Below are positions 16,492 to 25,448 of a DNA stretch of 64,000 nt, piece after piece. The position numbers were made by a program, and so were the translations under genes. Numbering within the stretch: the first letter of the stretch is position 1; every line of letters starts with the position of its first letter. The notes beneath the pieces are model-generated. The model was not told where the DNA came from, made no database searches, and saw only the letters and a program-made list of their open reading frames with translations. The stretch is from Sphingopyxis yananensis (GTDB lineage: Bacteria; Pseudomonadota; Alphaproteobacteria; Sphingomonadales; Sphingomonadaceae). The stretch is from positions 124,001 through 188,000 of the forward strand of contig NZ_JAJEWI010000001.1 in NCBI RefSeq assembly GCF_020687785.1, given 5' to 3'.

Positions 16492-16659
16492 ATCGCTTTC
16501 GCTCTCCATCCCGTCGCTGTGCGCGCTTGCGCCGCGGCTGTCCAGATGATTGCTGCCAATTGCGGGATTATCCCTGTTGGTCGGCCAAATAGGCCGGAGG
16601 GAAGCGATGTGTGCGCGGACTGGATGGGGAAAGGGTGGCGGGACCACTATGGGTCGTTT

Positions 16660-16815
16660 TCCGGAAGATCCTCTGACGCCAGTAACGTCAGGTGGGCGCC
16701 ATGTACGTCGGGCCAGGGCCCGGGCAGGGACAGCTCCCGTGGATAGATGTATCGCCTCAGGGATTTTCGCAGCGGCTCGTGCCGAGCAGTTCCCGCCTCC
16801 CTCTATGTAGGCGGG
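16660..16815 (-). ncRNA. ssrS: 6S RNA (ssrS) locus
   Basis: The 400-bp gap between zapA and fau is the conserved place for 6S RNA, which binds the sigma70 holoenzyme and dampens transcription in stationary phase. The minus strand is GC-rich and highly self-complementary: CCCGCC/GGCGGG (16792-16815), GCTCG/CGAGC, TCCC/GGGA, GGGCC/GGCCC and CTGACG/CGTCAG (toward 16680). Ends are approximate. The call rests on synteny and structure potential, not on an alignment. Confidence 0.7.
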
Positions 16816-16905
16816 ATGGCCCCATAGCTCAAGGGCTTAGATGTGGGCGGCGTCGATATTGTCGGGCGGAGCCTTGATCCTGACAGGATTTTCGCACGCG
16901 GCTGT

Positions 16906-17502
16906 TCAGGTTAAGGATTGAAACTTGTCGGCCAAAGCCTCAACACGGTCCGCCAAGGCCGATAAAATCTGTGCAGGGATGGGCGGCGTGGCTGGTGCCC
17001 CGTCATTCTCTGCGTTTGCTGCGCTTGCTGCGTTTGCGGCGCGGACTTCGGCCAAGGCTTGGGTCGCGGCCTCGGCTTGCTCGGCGGCGTTGTCTGCGGC
17101 CACTTCCGCTTCGGTCAGGGCGACATGAGCGGCCTGAAGCGCGGCTTGGGTGTCGGCCAATTGCTGAACCTGTGTAATGCTTTGCTCGCGCAGACGCTGT
17201 GCTTCTTGGGTCATGGCAGCCAAATCCGCCGCCAATTTTTGCTCTTGCGCTTCGGCTTGGGCCAATTTGCTGCGCAATTCATCCTGTTCTGGGGAATTTT
17301 TCGGGATGCCAGCACGGGCTTCTTTTAATTCATCCGCCAAAAAGAGAGCGGAGAAAAGCAATTGCCGAATTTCCGTCGTTCCAACAGCGCCGGCGGCTTT
17401 TTCATCCACCATTGCCGCTAGGGTCAGCAATTGTTGTTCCTGACCGTCCGAACAGTGGACATCATAATGGCGGCCAGCAATGTTCAAACGGACGTCAGCC
17501 AT
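16906..17502 (-). CDS. zapA: Cell division protein ZapA, long form
   Basis: A 198-residue protein. The first about 70 residues are the ZapA domain (VRLNIAGRHYDVHCSDGQEQQLLTLAA, then LLFSALFLADELKEAR), which binds FtsZ and bundles its filaments. Residues about 72-170 form a Gln/Ala/Glu-rich coiled coil, and the end is a short amphipathic segment. Typical ZapA is 90-130 residues. The start overlaps the stop of the upstream small gene by 8 bp, so the two are probably translated together. 6S RNA and fau follow. Confidence 0.88.
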   Translation of the reverse strand: MADVRLNIAGRHYDVHCSDGQEQQLLTLAAMVDEKAAGAVGTTEIRQLLFSALFLADELKEARAGIPKNSPEQDELRSKLAQAEAQEQKLAADLAAMTQEAQRLREQSITQVQQLADTQAALQAAHVALTEAEVAADNAAEQAEAATQALAEVRAANAASAANAENDGAPATPPIPAQILSALADRVEALADKFQSLT

Positions 17503-17731
17503 TTTCAGCCTCCGATATCAGGCGGTCTAATTCGGCGATTACAGCGACCACTTCTTGGCGAAGTAGCGCCGAATCTTCGGGGGACGGTGTTGCAGCAGTG
17601 TTCGCGCCGGAAATTCCAAGCGGCAATTCGGGCGCGCGACTCGCCAGCAGAGATAATGTATCTTCCATGCGGCTTAGGGCGCGTTCAATCCGGCTGATGG
17701 CCAGGCTGGATTCATCGATGTCGAGTTCCAT
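17495..17731 (-). CDS. Small acidic coiled-coil protein upstream of zapA
   Basis: A 78-residue protein with no recognised domain. It has an N-terminal helix (SRIERALSRMEDTLSLLASR), a low-complexity middle, and a C-terminal helix (LLRQEVVAVIAELDRLISEAEN) with heptad-like hydrophobic spacing. Its stop lies inside the zapA start region (8-bp overlap), so it is likely a ZapA-associated factor, in the manner of ZapB but not visibly homologous. It is divergent from tkt. Confidence 0.7.
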   Translation of the reverse strand: MELDIDESSLAISRIERALSRMEDTLSLLASRAPELPLGISGANTAATPSPEDSALLRQEVVAVIAELDRLISEAENG

Positions 17732-17864
17732 ATTGATCGCCTAGCAGCGAGTTGGACCCTAAGCAATCATCTGAAACACAAGATATGGGCGCTTTTTATC
17801 AAATCTGGTGCCACAGAAGGTTGACTCCTGTCCCTATCACGCCAAAGGGCTGTCGCAACGAACG

Positions 17865-17889
17865 GGTGCCTCCCGCGCGGCGGCACCTT
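17865..17889 (+). promoter_or_regulatory. Hairpin in the tkt leader
   Basis: GGTGCC (17865-17870) and GGCACC (17882-17887) pair around an 11-nt GC-rich loop and are followed by TTT, 30 bp before the tkt start. It could be an attenuator or mRNA stabiliser; no known riboswitch is recognised. Confidence 0.3.
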
Positions 17890-17919
17890 TATGCAGCCCA
17901 GCCTATGACCGGGGGAATT

Positions 17920-19887
17920 ATGACACTGCCCGAACGCCAGCTCGCTAATGCGATCCGCGCTCTTGCTATGGACGCCGTCCAAGCCGCCAACAGCGGACAT
18001 CCAGGTATGCCGATGGGCATGGCCGATGTCGCCACTGTGTTATATTCGGATTATTTGAAATTTGATCCGACCCAGCCGAAATGGGCCGACCGCGATCGTT
18101 TTATTCTGTCGGCGGGCCATGGTTCGATGCTGGCCTATGCCACATTGCATCTGGCGGGCTATGCGCGTCCGACCATCGACGACATTAAGAATTTCCGTCA
18201 ATTGACCAGCCCTTGCGCTGGCCATCCCGAGAATTTCGAGCTGGAAGGCGTCGAAACCACCACCGGTCCGCTGGGGCAGGGCATTGCCACCGCCGTTGGT
18301 ATGGCGATGGCCGAACGGCATTTGAACGCGACCTATGGCGATGATCTGGTCGATCACCGCACATGGGTAATCGCGGGCGATGGCTGCTTGATGGAAGGCA
18401 TCAACCACGAAGCCATTGGTCTGGCAGGTCACCTTGGCCTTGGCCGTTTGATCGTGCTGTGGGACGATAACCGCATCACCATCGATGGTTCGACCGACCT
18501 GTCGACCAGCGAAGATGTGCAAGCCCGTTACCGCGCCACCAATTGGCATGTTGTGGCCTGCGATGGTCATGACGCTGCGGACATCCGCCGCGCGATTGAC
18601 GAAGCTTTGGCGGATCCGCGTCCGTCGTTGGTCGCTTGCCGCACGGTTATTGGCTATGGTTCGCCCAACAAGCAGGGTACATCGGCAACCCACGGCGCGC
18701 CTTTGGGCGCCGATGAAATCGCTGCGACGCGCAGCGAATTGGGTTGGACGTTCGAAGCCTTTGTGGTGCCTGCGGATGTGCAGGCCGCTTGGGCTGGCTT
18801 TGGTGAACGCGGCAAGGCTGCGCACGCCGAATGGAAAGCTCGTTTGGCATCGGCTGACCAAAAGGCGGCCTTTGAAGCTCAGCTTTCGGGTGATGTAACC
18901 CCTGGTGAAAATTTCAAAGCCTATCTGGCGGATATCACCGCGAACAAGCCCAATGTGGCAACGCGCAAAGCATCGGAAAATGCGCTGGGTGCATTGACCG
19001 CCGATATCGCATCGATGATTGGCGGCAGCGCCGATTTGACCGGTTCGAACAACACCAAAACCAAATCAACCGCGCCATTCAGCAAGGATGATTATTCGGG
19101 CCGCTATGTCTATTATGGCATTCGCGAATTTGGCATGTCGGCGGCGATGAATGGTATGGCGCTGCATGGCGGCATCATTCCATATGGCGGCACCTTCTTG
19201 GTGTTCTCGGACTATTGCCGCGGCGCGATCCGTCTGTCGGCTTTGCAGCAGCAGCGCGTTGTCTATGTGATGACACACGACAGCATTGGCTTGGGCGAAG
19301 ATGGCCCAACCCACCAGCCCATCGAGCATATCCAATCGCTGCGTGCGATGCCGAACCTGTTGGTGATGCGTCCCGCCGATGCGGTGGAAACGGCGGAATG
19401 CTGGGCGATTGCGCTGGAACAAAAAGATCGTCCGACCTTGCTGGCTTTGACCCGTCAGAACCTGCCTGCCTTCCGCGATGACGCCCGCGTGAACCTGTCG
19501 GTCAAGGGTGCTTACCGCGTTAAAACGGCCGATGCTGCCCGCAAGGTCGTGTTGCTCGGCACTGGGTCGGAAGTGTCGCTGGCCCGCGAAGTCGCAGACA
19601 AGCTGGAAGCCGCTGGCATTGGCGCGGATGTGGTGTCGATGGTATCGACCGAATTGTTCGACGAACAAAGCGGCGAATATCAAGCCGATATCCTGCCGCG
19701 TGATGCGCTGATCGTTTCTATCGAAGCGGGCACGACCTTTGGTTGGGAACGTTATACGGGTCGTGACGGTCTGCGCTTCGGCATCGACAGCTTTGGTGCG
19801 TCGGCCCCGATTGATGATCTTTATCGTCATTTCGGCCTGACCGCTGACCAAATTGCACCCAAAATCTTGGCCAAGGTCGGCGCATAA
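17920..19887 (+). CDS. tkt: Transketolase
   Basis: A 655-residue thiamine-diphosphate enzyme exchanging two-carbon units in the pentose phosphate pathway. Motifs: ANSGHPGMPMGMADV near the N-terminus, the TSPCAGHPE loop, cofactor motif GDGCLMEGINHEA, then the pyrimidine-domain blocks REFGMSAAMNGMALHGG and THDSIGLGEDGPTHQPIEH. The start at 17920 follows a GGGGGAA ribosome site and gives a family-typical length; ATG 17905 and earlier in-frame starts would add unaligned sequence. First of the tkt-gap-pgk-aldolase series. Confidence 0.95.
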   Translation: MTLPERQLANAIRALAMDAVQAANSGHPGMPMGMADVATVLYSDYLKFDPTQPKWADRDRFILSAGHGSMLAYATLHLAGYARPTIDDIKNFRQLTSPCAGHPENFELEGVETTTGPLGQGIATAVGMAMAERHLNATYGDDLVDHRTWVIAGDGCLMEGINHEAIGLAGHLGLGRLIVLWDDNRITIDGSTDLSTSEDVQARYRATNWHVVACDGHDAADIRRAIDEALADPRPSLVACRTVIGYGSPNKQGTSATHGAPLGADEIAATRSELGWTFEAFVVPADVQAAWAGFGERGKAAHAEWKARLASADQKAAFEAQLSGDVTPGENFKAYLADITANKPNVATRKASENALGALTADIASMIGGSADLTGSNNTKTKSTAPFSKDDYSGRYVYYGIREFGMSAAMNGMALHGGIIPYGGTFLVFSDYCRGAIRLSALQQQRVVYVMTHDSIGLGEDGPTHQPIEHIQSLRAMPNLLVMRPADAVETAECWAIALEQKDRPTLLALTRQNLPAFRDDARVNLSVKGAYRVKTADAARKVVLLGTGSEVSLAREVADKLEAAGIGADVVSMVSTELFDEQSGEYQADILPRDALIVSIEAGTTFGWERYTGRDGLRFGIDSFGASAPIDDLYRHFGLTADQIAPKILAKVGA

Positions 19888-19947
19888 GCCGGCCTTTGCC
19901 TCCCACTCCTTCATTGACCCACTCTTTCATCAAGAGGACAGAATAAC

Positions 19948-20955
19948 ATGGCAGTAAAAGTCGCAATTAACGGTTTCGGTCGCATTGGCCGCTTGGTGGC
20001 ACGCGCAATTTTGGAACGCCCCGATTGCGGTCTGGAATTGGTCGCCATCAACGATTTGGCTGATGCCAAGGCCAATGCTTTGCTGTTCAAGCGCGACAGC
20101 GTTCACGGCGCATTCCCTGGCGACGTATCGGCAGACGGCGATGTGCTGACGATCAACGGCAAGCAAATCCGCGTCACCAAGGAACGCGATCCTGCGAACC
20201 TGCCGCATGGCGAATTGGGCGTGGATATTGCTTTGGAATGCACCGGCTTCTTTACCGACCGTGACAGCGCACAAAAGCATCTGAACGCTGGCGCCAAGCG
20301 CGTTCTGATCTCGGCTCCTGCCAAGGGCGTGGATCTGACCGTTGTTTATGGTGTGAACCATGACAAGCTGACTGCAGAACACACAATCGTGTCGAACGCT
20401 TCGTGCACCACCAACTGCTTGGCTCCGGTTGCCAAGGTGCTGAACGACGCCATCGGTATCGAACGCGGCCTGATGACCACGGTTCATGCCTATACCAACG
20501 ACCAAAAAATCCTCGACCAAATCCACACGGATGACCGCCGCGCCCGCGCTGCTGGCATGTCGATGATCCCAACCACCACCGGCGCAGCCCGCGCTGTTGG
20601 CGAAGTGCTGCCCGAATTGAAGGGCAAGCTGGACGGTTCGGCTATCCGCGTTCCCACCCCGAACGTCAGCTTGGTTGACCTGACCTTCACGCCAGCTCGC
20701 GATACCAGCGTGGAAGAAGTGAACAAGCTGCTGAAGGATGCTTCGGAAGGCGCGCTGAAGGGCGTGTTGGATTATTCGGACGAGCCGCTGGTTTCGATCG
20801 ACTATAACCATTGCCCAGCGTCGTCGACCATCGACAGCTTGGAAACCACCGTGCTGGAAGGCAAGCTGGTTCGCGTGGTGAGCTGGTATGACAATGAATG
20901 GGGTTTCTCGAACCGCATGGTTGATACCGCTGGCGTGATCGGCAAGCTGCTCTAA
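19948..20955 (+). CDS. gap: Glyceraldehyde-3-phosphate dehydrogenase, type I
   Basis: A 335-residue enzyme oxidising G3P to 1,3-bisphosphoglycerate with NAD(P). Visible: Rossmann start [16 protein letters not shown], catalytic [27 protein letters not shown], the RRARAAG phosphate site and [22 protein letters not shown] precedes the ATG. It sits 60 bp after tkt and about 100 bp before pgk; the single gap gene suggests use in both glycolytic and gluconeogenic directions. Confidence 0.96.
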   Translation: MAVKVAINGFGRIGRLVARAILERPDCGLELVAINDLADAKANALLFKRDSVHGAFPGDVSADGDVLTINGKQIRVTKERDPANLPHGELGVDIALECTGFFTDRDSAQKHLNAGAKRVLISAPAKGVDLTVVYGVNHDKLTAEHTIVSNASCTTNCLAPVAKVLNDAIGIERGLMTTVHAYTNDQKILDQIHTDDRRARAAGMSMIPTTTGAARAVGEVLPELKGKLDGSAIRVPTPNVSLVDLTFTPARDTSVEEVNKLLKDASEGALKGVLDYSDEPLVSIDYNHCPASSTIDSLETTVLEGKLVRVVSWYDNEWGFSNRMVDTAGVIGKLL

Positions 20956-20976
20956 GATCAGCAAGACTATCGGTGT

Positions 20977-21007
20977 TGCCCTCTGGCGCTTTTGGCGTCG
21001 GAGGGCA
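20977..21007 (+). promoter_or_regulatory. Intercistronic hairpin between gap and pgk
   Basis: TGCCCTC (20977-20983) pairs with GAGGGCA (21001-21007); the enclosed GGCGCTTTTGGCG may not pair further. There is no terminal U-run, so it more likely protects the gap mRNA 3' end or separates the messages than terminates. Confidence 0.35.
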
Positions 21008-21054
21008 TCGCCATATCAGGAATAGCTCCGGCTTTCGGGAAACGGATGAAGATA

Positions 21055-22251
21055 ATGGCTAGCTTTAAAACCCTCGACGATATTGGTGACATTCATGGCA
21101 AGCGCGTGTTGGTGCGCGTCGATTTGAACGTCCCGATGAATGACGGAGCGGTTGCAGACGATACGCGCATTCGCGCCGCCATGCCGACAATTAAGGAATT
21201 GTCGGACAAGGGTGCTATCGTGTTGTTGCTGGCCCATTTTGGCCGTCCGAAAGGCGCGAAAGACCCCAAGCAATCGCTGTCCTTGGTGGTCGGCGGTGTC
21301 GAAGATGTGCTGGGGCACGGCGTGATGTTCATTCCCGAATGCGTTGGGGAAGGGGCCAAGGCTGGCGTGGCCGTGTTGGCCGCTGGTGACGTCGCAATTT
21401 TGGAAAATACCCGCTTCAACCCCGGCGAAGAAACCAACGACCCTGCTTTCGCCGATGCTTTGGCGGAAATCGGTGATCTTTATGTGAACGACGCTTTCTC
21501 GGCCGCGCATCGTGCCCATGGTTCGACCGAGGGCATTGCGCGCCGTCTGCCCGCTTATGCTGGCCGCTCGATGGAAGCGGAACTCAAGGCGCTCGACGCT
21601 GCACTGGGCGCGCCGGTGCATCCGGTGGCCGCCGTTGTCGGCGGCGCAAAAGTATCGTCAAAAATCGACGTGCTGCGCAATTTGGTCGGCCAAGTCGATC
21701 ATCTGATCATCGGCGGCGGCATGGCCAACACCTTCTTGGCCGCACGCGGCGTGAATGTCGGCAAGTCGCTCTGCGAACATGATTTGATCGACACGGCCAA
21801 TGCGATCTTTGAAAGCGCGGATGCGGCGGGTTGTACCATCCATCTGCCCTATGATGTGGTGGTTTCAAAAATATTCGCGCCCAACCCACCAACGCGCACC
21901 GTCAATGTGCATGAAGTGGCCGCAGATGAAATGATCCTCGATGTTGGCCCCGCCGCCGTCGAAGCCTTGGGCGATGCGATCAAAAACTGCCGCACTTTGG
22001 TATGGAATGGCCCGCTGGGTGCTTTTGAAACCCCGCCCTTTGACATGGCAACCGTCGCCTTGGCCAAAACCGCTGCCGCGCTGACCGTTGACGGATCGCT
22101 GACCTCCGTTGCGGGCGGCGGTGATACGGTGGCGGCGCTGAACCATGCCGGTGTTGCGGCCCAATTCAGCTTTGTGTCGACCGCAGGCGGCGCATTTTTG
22201 GAATGGATGGAAGGCAAGCCCTTGCCCGGCGTTGACGCGCTCAAGGCCTGA
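21055..22251 (+). CDS. pgk: Phosphoglycerate kinase
   Basis: A 398-residue enzyme transferring phosphate between 1,3-bisphosphoglycerate and ADP. Motifs: [13 protein letters not shown] near the start, [23 protein letters not shown] substrate loop, [23 protein letters not shown] and the C-terminal nucleotide loop [15 protein letters not shown] 21055 gives the usual MxFKTLDDI start; ATG 21046, with GGGAA ahead of it, is an equally possible start three residues longer. A terminator follows at 22274. Confidence 0.95.
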   Translation: MASFKTLDDIGDIHGKRVLVRVDLNVPMNDGAVADDTRIRAAMPTIKELSDKGAIVLLLAHFGRPKGAKDPKQSLSLVVGGVEDVLGHGVMFIPECVGEGAKAGVAVLAAGDVAILENTRFNPGEETNDPAFADALAEIGDLYVNDAFSAAHRAHGSTEGIARRLPAYAGRSMEAELKALDAALGAPVHPVAAVVGGAKVSSKIDVLRNLVGQVDHLIIGGGMANTFLAARGVNVGKSLCEHDLIDTANAIFESADAAGCTIHLPYDVVVSKIFAPNPPTRTVNVHEVAADEMILDVGPAAVEALGDAIKNCRTLVWNGPLGAFETPPFDMATVALAKTAAALTVDGSLTSVAGGGDTVAALNHAGVAAQFSFVSTAGGAFLEWMEGKPLPGVDALKA

Positions 22252-22273
22252 AACCCCATTTGCCCATAGAATT

Positions 22274-22307
22274 AAAGGGTCCGCTGAACAAAAGGCGGGC
22301 CTTTTTT
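22274..22307 (+). terminator. Intrinsic terminator after pgk
   Basis: AAAGG-TCCGC (22274-22284, one bulged G) pairs with GCGGG-CCTTT, followed by six T residues (22302-22307). The 10-bp stem separates pgk from the aldolase gene, which probably has its own promoter. Confidence 0.85.
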
Positions 22308-22404
22308 CATAGCGCCAGCGCAAAAGATCAACAGGCCGGTTGCATCATGCACTGGTCATGCTATGCGCCCGCACAACATACGTATGCACAGCCACGGAGA
22401 CGTT

Positions 22405-23295
22405 ATGACAACCCCCAATGCCGCGATGATGGAAAAGATTAAATCGGGACAAGGTTTCATTGCCGCACTCGACCAGTCGGGCGGCTCTACGCCAAAGGCA
22501 TTGAAGGGCTATGGCGTTGATGAAGATGCCTATGCGAACGAAGAAGAAATGTTCGCCCTGATCCACCAAATGCGCAGCCGCATTGTGACCGCGCCTTGCT
22601 TTGATGGTCAAAAGGTCATCGGTGCGATCTTGTTCGAACGCACCATGGACGGTGAAGCTGGCGGCAAGTCGGTTCCTGCCTTGCTGTGGGAACGCGGCGT
22701 GGTTCCGTTCATCAAGGTCGACAAGGGCCTTGAGGACGAAGCCAATGGCGTCCAATTGATGAAGGCCAACCCCACGCTGGACGAACTATGCGCTCGCTCG
22801 GTTGCCAAGGGCGTGTTCGGCACCAAGATGCGCAGCGTTGTGAACCTGGCGAACGAAGCTGGCGTTAAGGCGATCGTTAAGCAGCAGTTTGAAGAAGCTG
22901 CCCGTATTGCCGCGCATGGCTTGGTTCCGATGATCGAACCAGAAGTGAACATCAAGAGCGTGGAACGCGACGCTGCGGATCGTATCTTGCTGACCGAATT
23001 GCTGGCGGCTTTGGATGCATGGACTGGCGCACCAGTCATGCTGAAGCTCAGCCTGCCGACCGAAGCTGGCCTGTTCCAGCCGCTGGTTGACCATGCCAAG
23101 GTGCTGCGCGTCGTGGCGCTGTCGGGCGGTTTCGCTCGTGCCGAAGCGTGCGTAGAGCTGGCCAAAAACCCCGGCATCATCGCCAGCTTCAGCCGCGCCC
23201 TGCTGTCGGATCTACGCGCACAAATGAGCGATGACGAATTTGACGCCTCGCTCGGCGGTGCGATTGACGAAATTCACGCGGCATCGGTCGCATAA
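22405..23295 (+). CDS. fda: Class I fructose-bisphosphate aldolase
   Basis: A 296-residue Schiff-base aldolase cleaving fructose-1,6-bisphosphate to DHAP and G3P. Family blocks: GFIAALDQSGGSTPKAL near the N-terminus, PFIKVDKGLE, LVPMIEPEVNI and PVMLKLSLPTEAG, which holds a candidate Schiff-base Lys. It is metal-independent, unlike the class II enzyme common in other bacteria. ATG 22405 follows GGAGA (22395-22399). It ends at the terminator at 23323. Confidence 0.93.
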   Translation: MTTPNAAMMEKIKSGQGFIAALDQSGGSTPKALKGYGVDEDAYANEEEMFALIHQMRSRIVTAPCFDGQKVIGAILFERTMDGEAGGKSVPALLWERGVVPFIKVDKGLEDEANGVQLMKANPTLDELCARSVAKGVFGTKMRSVVNLANEAGVKAIVKQQFEEAARIAAHGLVPMIEPEVNIKSVERDAADRILLTELLAALDAWTGAPVMLKLSLPTEAGLFQPLVDHAKVLRVVALSGGFARAEACVELAKNPGIIASFSRALLSDLRAQMSDDEFDASLGGAIDEIHAASVA

Positions 23296-23322
23296 TTTCA
23301 AGCATCGATCAGTTTTGATAAC

Positions 23323-23360
23323 AGCCCCGCTGGCCTAGGCTAGCGGGGCTGTTTCATTTT
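23323..23360. terminator. Terminator between the convergent aldolase and lipoprotein genes
   Basis: AGCCCCGCT (23323-23331) pairs with AGCGGGGCT (23342-23350) around a 10-nt loop and is followed by GTTTCATTTT on the plus strand. It ends the aldolase message and reaches the stop codon of the opposing gene. Confidence 0.88.
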
Positions 23361-23793
23361 AATATCCGCCCGAAAAGCGGAAAGAAAAACGATAATCTTG
23401 CGGCTTCACTGGTTCTTCGCCTGCAAGGGATGGCGGCGTGGCGGCGGTGATTTCAATATGTCCATCGGCGATATGCGTGATTTCGCCCAACGTCAGTTCA
23501 AAGGGAAAAGCCTGCCCATTTCCGCGATGCCAAATCATCGCCAATTTTAACCGGCCCGCCCACACACAGCGCGCATTTTGTGGGCAGCGACTATCTTCTA
23601 AAATCTTTACGGCTTCGATAATCGGACCATCTGCATAAGCGCGCTGGCCCAATGCCATATCCTGCGCTTGGGGCAGAATGGCTGCGGCTTGGTTGGGTGT
23701 CGCCAGCGGCGTGTTGCCGCTGGCACAGCCTGCCAGCAACAGGGTTATGGGCAAAAAAGCGCCAGCGACGAGGGGAAGGGGGGCTTTCATCAT
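23359..23793 (-). CDS. Putative lipoprotein with a CPx4C motif
   Basis: A 144-residue protein with a lipoprotein signal peptide: Met-Met-Lys start, hydrophobic core and lipobox LLAGC, so Cys about 22 would be lipidated. The mature part is mostly beta, with DSRCPQNARCVWAGRL, a sequence found in a family of small secreted proteins of unknown function; the two Cys four residues apart could form a disulfide or bind metal. ATGs or a GTG at 23805-23808 are possible alternative starts. It is divergent from thiE by about 35 bp. Confidence 0.7.
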   Translation of the reverse strand: MMKAPLPLVAGAFLPITLLLAGCASGNTPLATPNQAAAILPQAQDMALGQRAYADGPIIEAVKILEDSRCPQNARCVWAGRLKLAMIWHRGNGQAFPFELTLGEITHIADGHIEITAATPPSLAGEEPVKPQDYRFSFRFSGGY

Positions 23794-23828
23794 TTGCGGC
23801 ACCATCACTCCATCGCTATGAACGCTGC

Positions 23829-24473
23829 ATGACCACAGATTCCTGCCAATTATATTTGATCTCCCCGCAAGATGTGGGCGGAGATTTCCCCGAACGCCTG
23901 ACTGCCGCTTTGACGGCTGGCCCCGTTGCGGCTTTTCAGTTCCGTGTCAAAGGATTGACCCAGCACCAAGCCGCCGATTTGGCCGCGCCGCTGCGCGCCA
24001 TTTGCGCGGACCATGATGTGGCGTTCATCGTTAATGACGATGTGGCTTTGGCCAAGCGCGTCGGCGCGGACGGCGTGCATTTGGGCAAGGATGACGGCGA
24101 CCCGCGTGATGCGCGAGCCGCATTGGGGCCCGACACGCAAATTGGCATATCCTGCTATAATAGCCGCCATTTGGCGATGGAGGCGGGCGATGCTGGCGCG
24201 GACTATGTCGCATTTGGGGCCTTTCATCCCACCACCACCAAAGAGGTGGAGGTCTATGCCGACCCAGAATTGCTGACATGGTGGCAGGGCTTGTTTGAAC
24301 TGCCTTGCGTCGCCATTGGCGGTATTACCGTGGATAATGCGGCGGCTTTGGTGGAAGCTGGCGCAGACTTTTTGGCTGTTTCGGGCGGTGTATGGAACCA
24401 CCCCGACGGTCCGGCTGCGGCTGTCAAAGCCTTTGCCGAAATTTTCGCCGCCGCGCCGCCGCGCGAACTATAA
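23829..24473 (+). CDS. thiE: Thiamine-phosphate synthase
   Basis: A 214-residue TIM-barrel enzyme coupling HMP-pyrophosphate with thiazole phosphate. Visible: LYLISP start, FQFRVKGL substrate Arg/Lys, FIVNDDVALAKRVGADGVHLGKDD, IGISCYNSRH, DYVAFGAFHPTTTKE and the phosphate loop IGGITVDNAAALVEAGADFLAV. No TPP riboswitch (THI box) is visible in the short leader. No other thi gene is nearby. The start has only a weak ribosome site, and an ATG at 23818 is out of frame. Confidence 0.9.
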   Translation: MTTDSCQLYLISPQDVGGDFPERLTAALTAGPVAAFQFRVKGLTQHQAADLAAPLRAICADHDVAFIVNDDVALAKRVGADGVHLGKDDGDPRDARAALGPDTQIGISCYNSRHLAMEAGDAGADYVAFGAFHPTTTKEVEVYADPELLTWWQGLFELPCVAIGGITVDNAAALVEAGADFLAVSGGVWNHPDGPAAAVKAFAEIFAAAPPREL

Positions 24474-24646
24474 CGGCCATGACCATCCGCCCAAGCCCTT
24501 GCGGGCATGGGCGGCTCTGATGCTTGAACGTTTTTGGCGGTCAAGCATCTTGCCATTTTGGGCGAGGCCGTCTATTGGCCCGCCTTCTGATCCAGCGCGC
24601 AATGCGCTGGCTGCTCTTTCCATCTTTGTTCTAGAGAGTGTGCGCG

Positions 24647-25210
24647 ATGAAAATATCCGGCGTTGAAATCCGTCCCGGCAATATTCTTGAATATGAAGGT
24701 GGCATCTGGAAGGTCGCCAAAATTCAGCACACCCAACCAGGCAAGGGTGGCGCCTATATGCAGGTTGAAATGAAGAACCTGATTGATGGCCGCAAAACCA
24801 ACGTGCGCTTTCGTAGCGCCGATACGGTCGAAAAAGTCCGTCTGGAAACCAAAGATTTCCAATATCTTTACGCCGAAGGCACGGATCTCGTGTTCATGGA
24901 CAAAGATAGCTATGAACAAATCACCATTGCCAAGGCAGTGATTGGCGACGACGCCGATTTTCTGCAAGATGGCATGGAAGTGGTTCTGGAACTGTGGGAA
25001 GAACGCCCGATTTCGGTGGAACTGCCCGAAAATATTGAAGCCACCATCGTTGAAGCCGACGCGGTTGTGAAGGGTCAGACGGCCTCTTCGTCTTACAAGC
25101 CCGCGATCCTCGACAATGGCGTGCGCGTGATGGTGCCGCCGCACATCAGCAGCGGAACCCGCATTGTTGTGAATGTGGCTGACCGCGAATATGTGCGCCG
25201 CGCCGACTAA
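24647..25210 (+). CDS. efp: Elongation factor P
   Basis: A 187-residue EF-P, which enters the ribosomal E site to rescue stalls at poly-proline. The three-domain KOW/OB layout is complete: [19 protein letters not shown], the domain I loop [11 protein letters not shown] whose Lys is the site that EpmA-type enzymes lysylate in many bacteria, VMFMDKD-like [11 protein letters not shown], and C-terminal [19 protein letters not shown] 24647 is preferred over GTG 24638. Confidence 0.95.
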   Translation: MKISGVEIRPGNILEYEGGIWKVAKIQHTQPGKGGAYMQVEMKNLIDGRKTNVRFRSADTVEKVRLETKDFQYLYAEGTDLVFMDKDSYEQITIAKAVIGDDADFLQDGMEVVLELWEERPISVELPENIEATIVEADAVVKGQTASSSYKPAILDNGVRVMVPPHISSGTRIVVNVADREYVRRAD

Positions 25211-25396
25211 TTAAGATTTTGGCCGCTTGCCGCTCATCTTACCAAATTTGGTAATCGGCGCGGTTGGCGGCCTTGCTTTATCGCCCTTGGTCGCGGGCGG
25301 CGGAACAGGCAGGGCGGGAGGCCTGTTGCTCAGCCATAGCGCCAAGGGATGCCAATCAGGCCCCGCCATTGGGACCGACATTTTGGTCTTATACAT
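25211..25396 (-). CDS. Small Pro-rich hypothetical protein
   Basis: A 61-residue minus-strand ORF filling the gap between efp and the inositol monophosphatase gene. It contains SVPMAGPDWHPLALWLS followed by a Pro-rich stretch and a basic tail (KFGKMSGKRPKS). Codon choice resembles neighbouring genes, which argues for it; the weak ribosome site and the convergence with efp directly at its stop argue caution. No family recognised. Confidence 0.4.
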   Translation of the reverse strand: MYKTKMSVPMAGPDWHPLALWLSNRPPALPVPPPATKGDKARPPTAPITKFGKMSGKRPKS

Positions 25397-25448
25397 GCCT
25401 ATTTTATGGGTATGCGATTATATATTTTAACAAGCGAGTGGATTGATC

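Noticed and set aside
17920-23295. Calvin cycle operon
   Set aside because: tkt, gap, pgk and aldolase are present, but no RuBisCO, phosphoribulokinase or CbbR; the set fits glycolysis, gluconeogenesis and pentose phosphate use.
23829-23900. TPP riboswitch before thiE
   Set aside because: The divergent leader is only about 35 bp and has no CUGAGA-type THI box.
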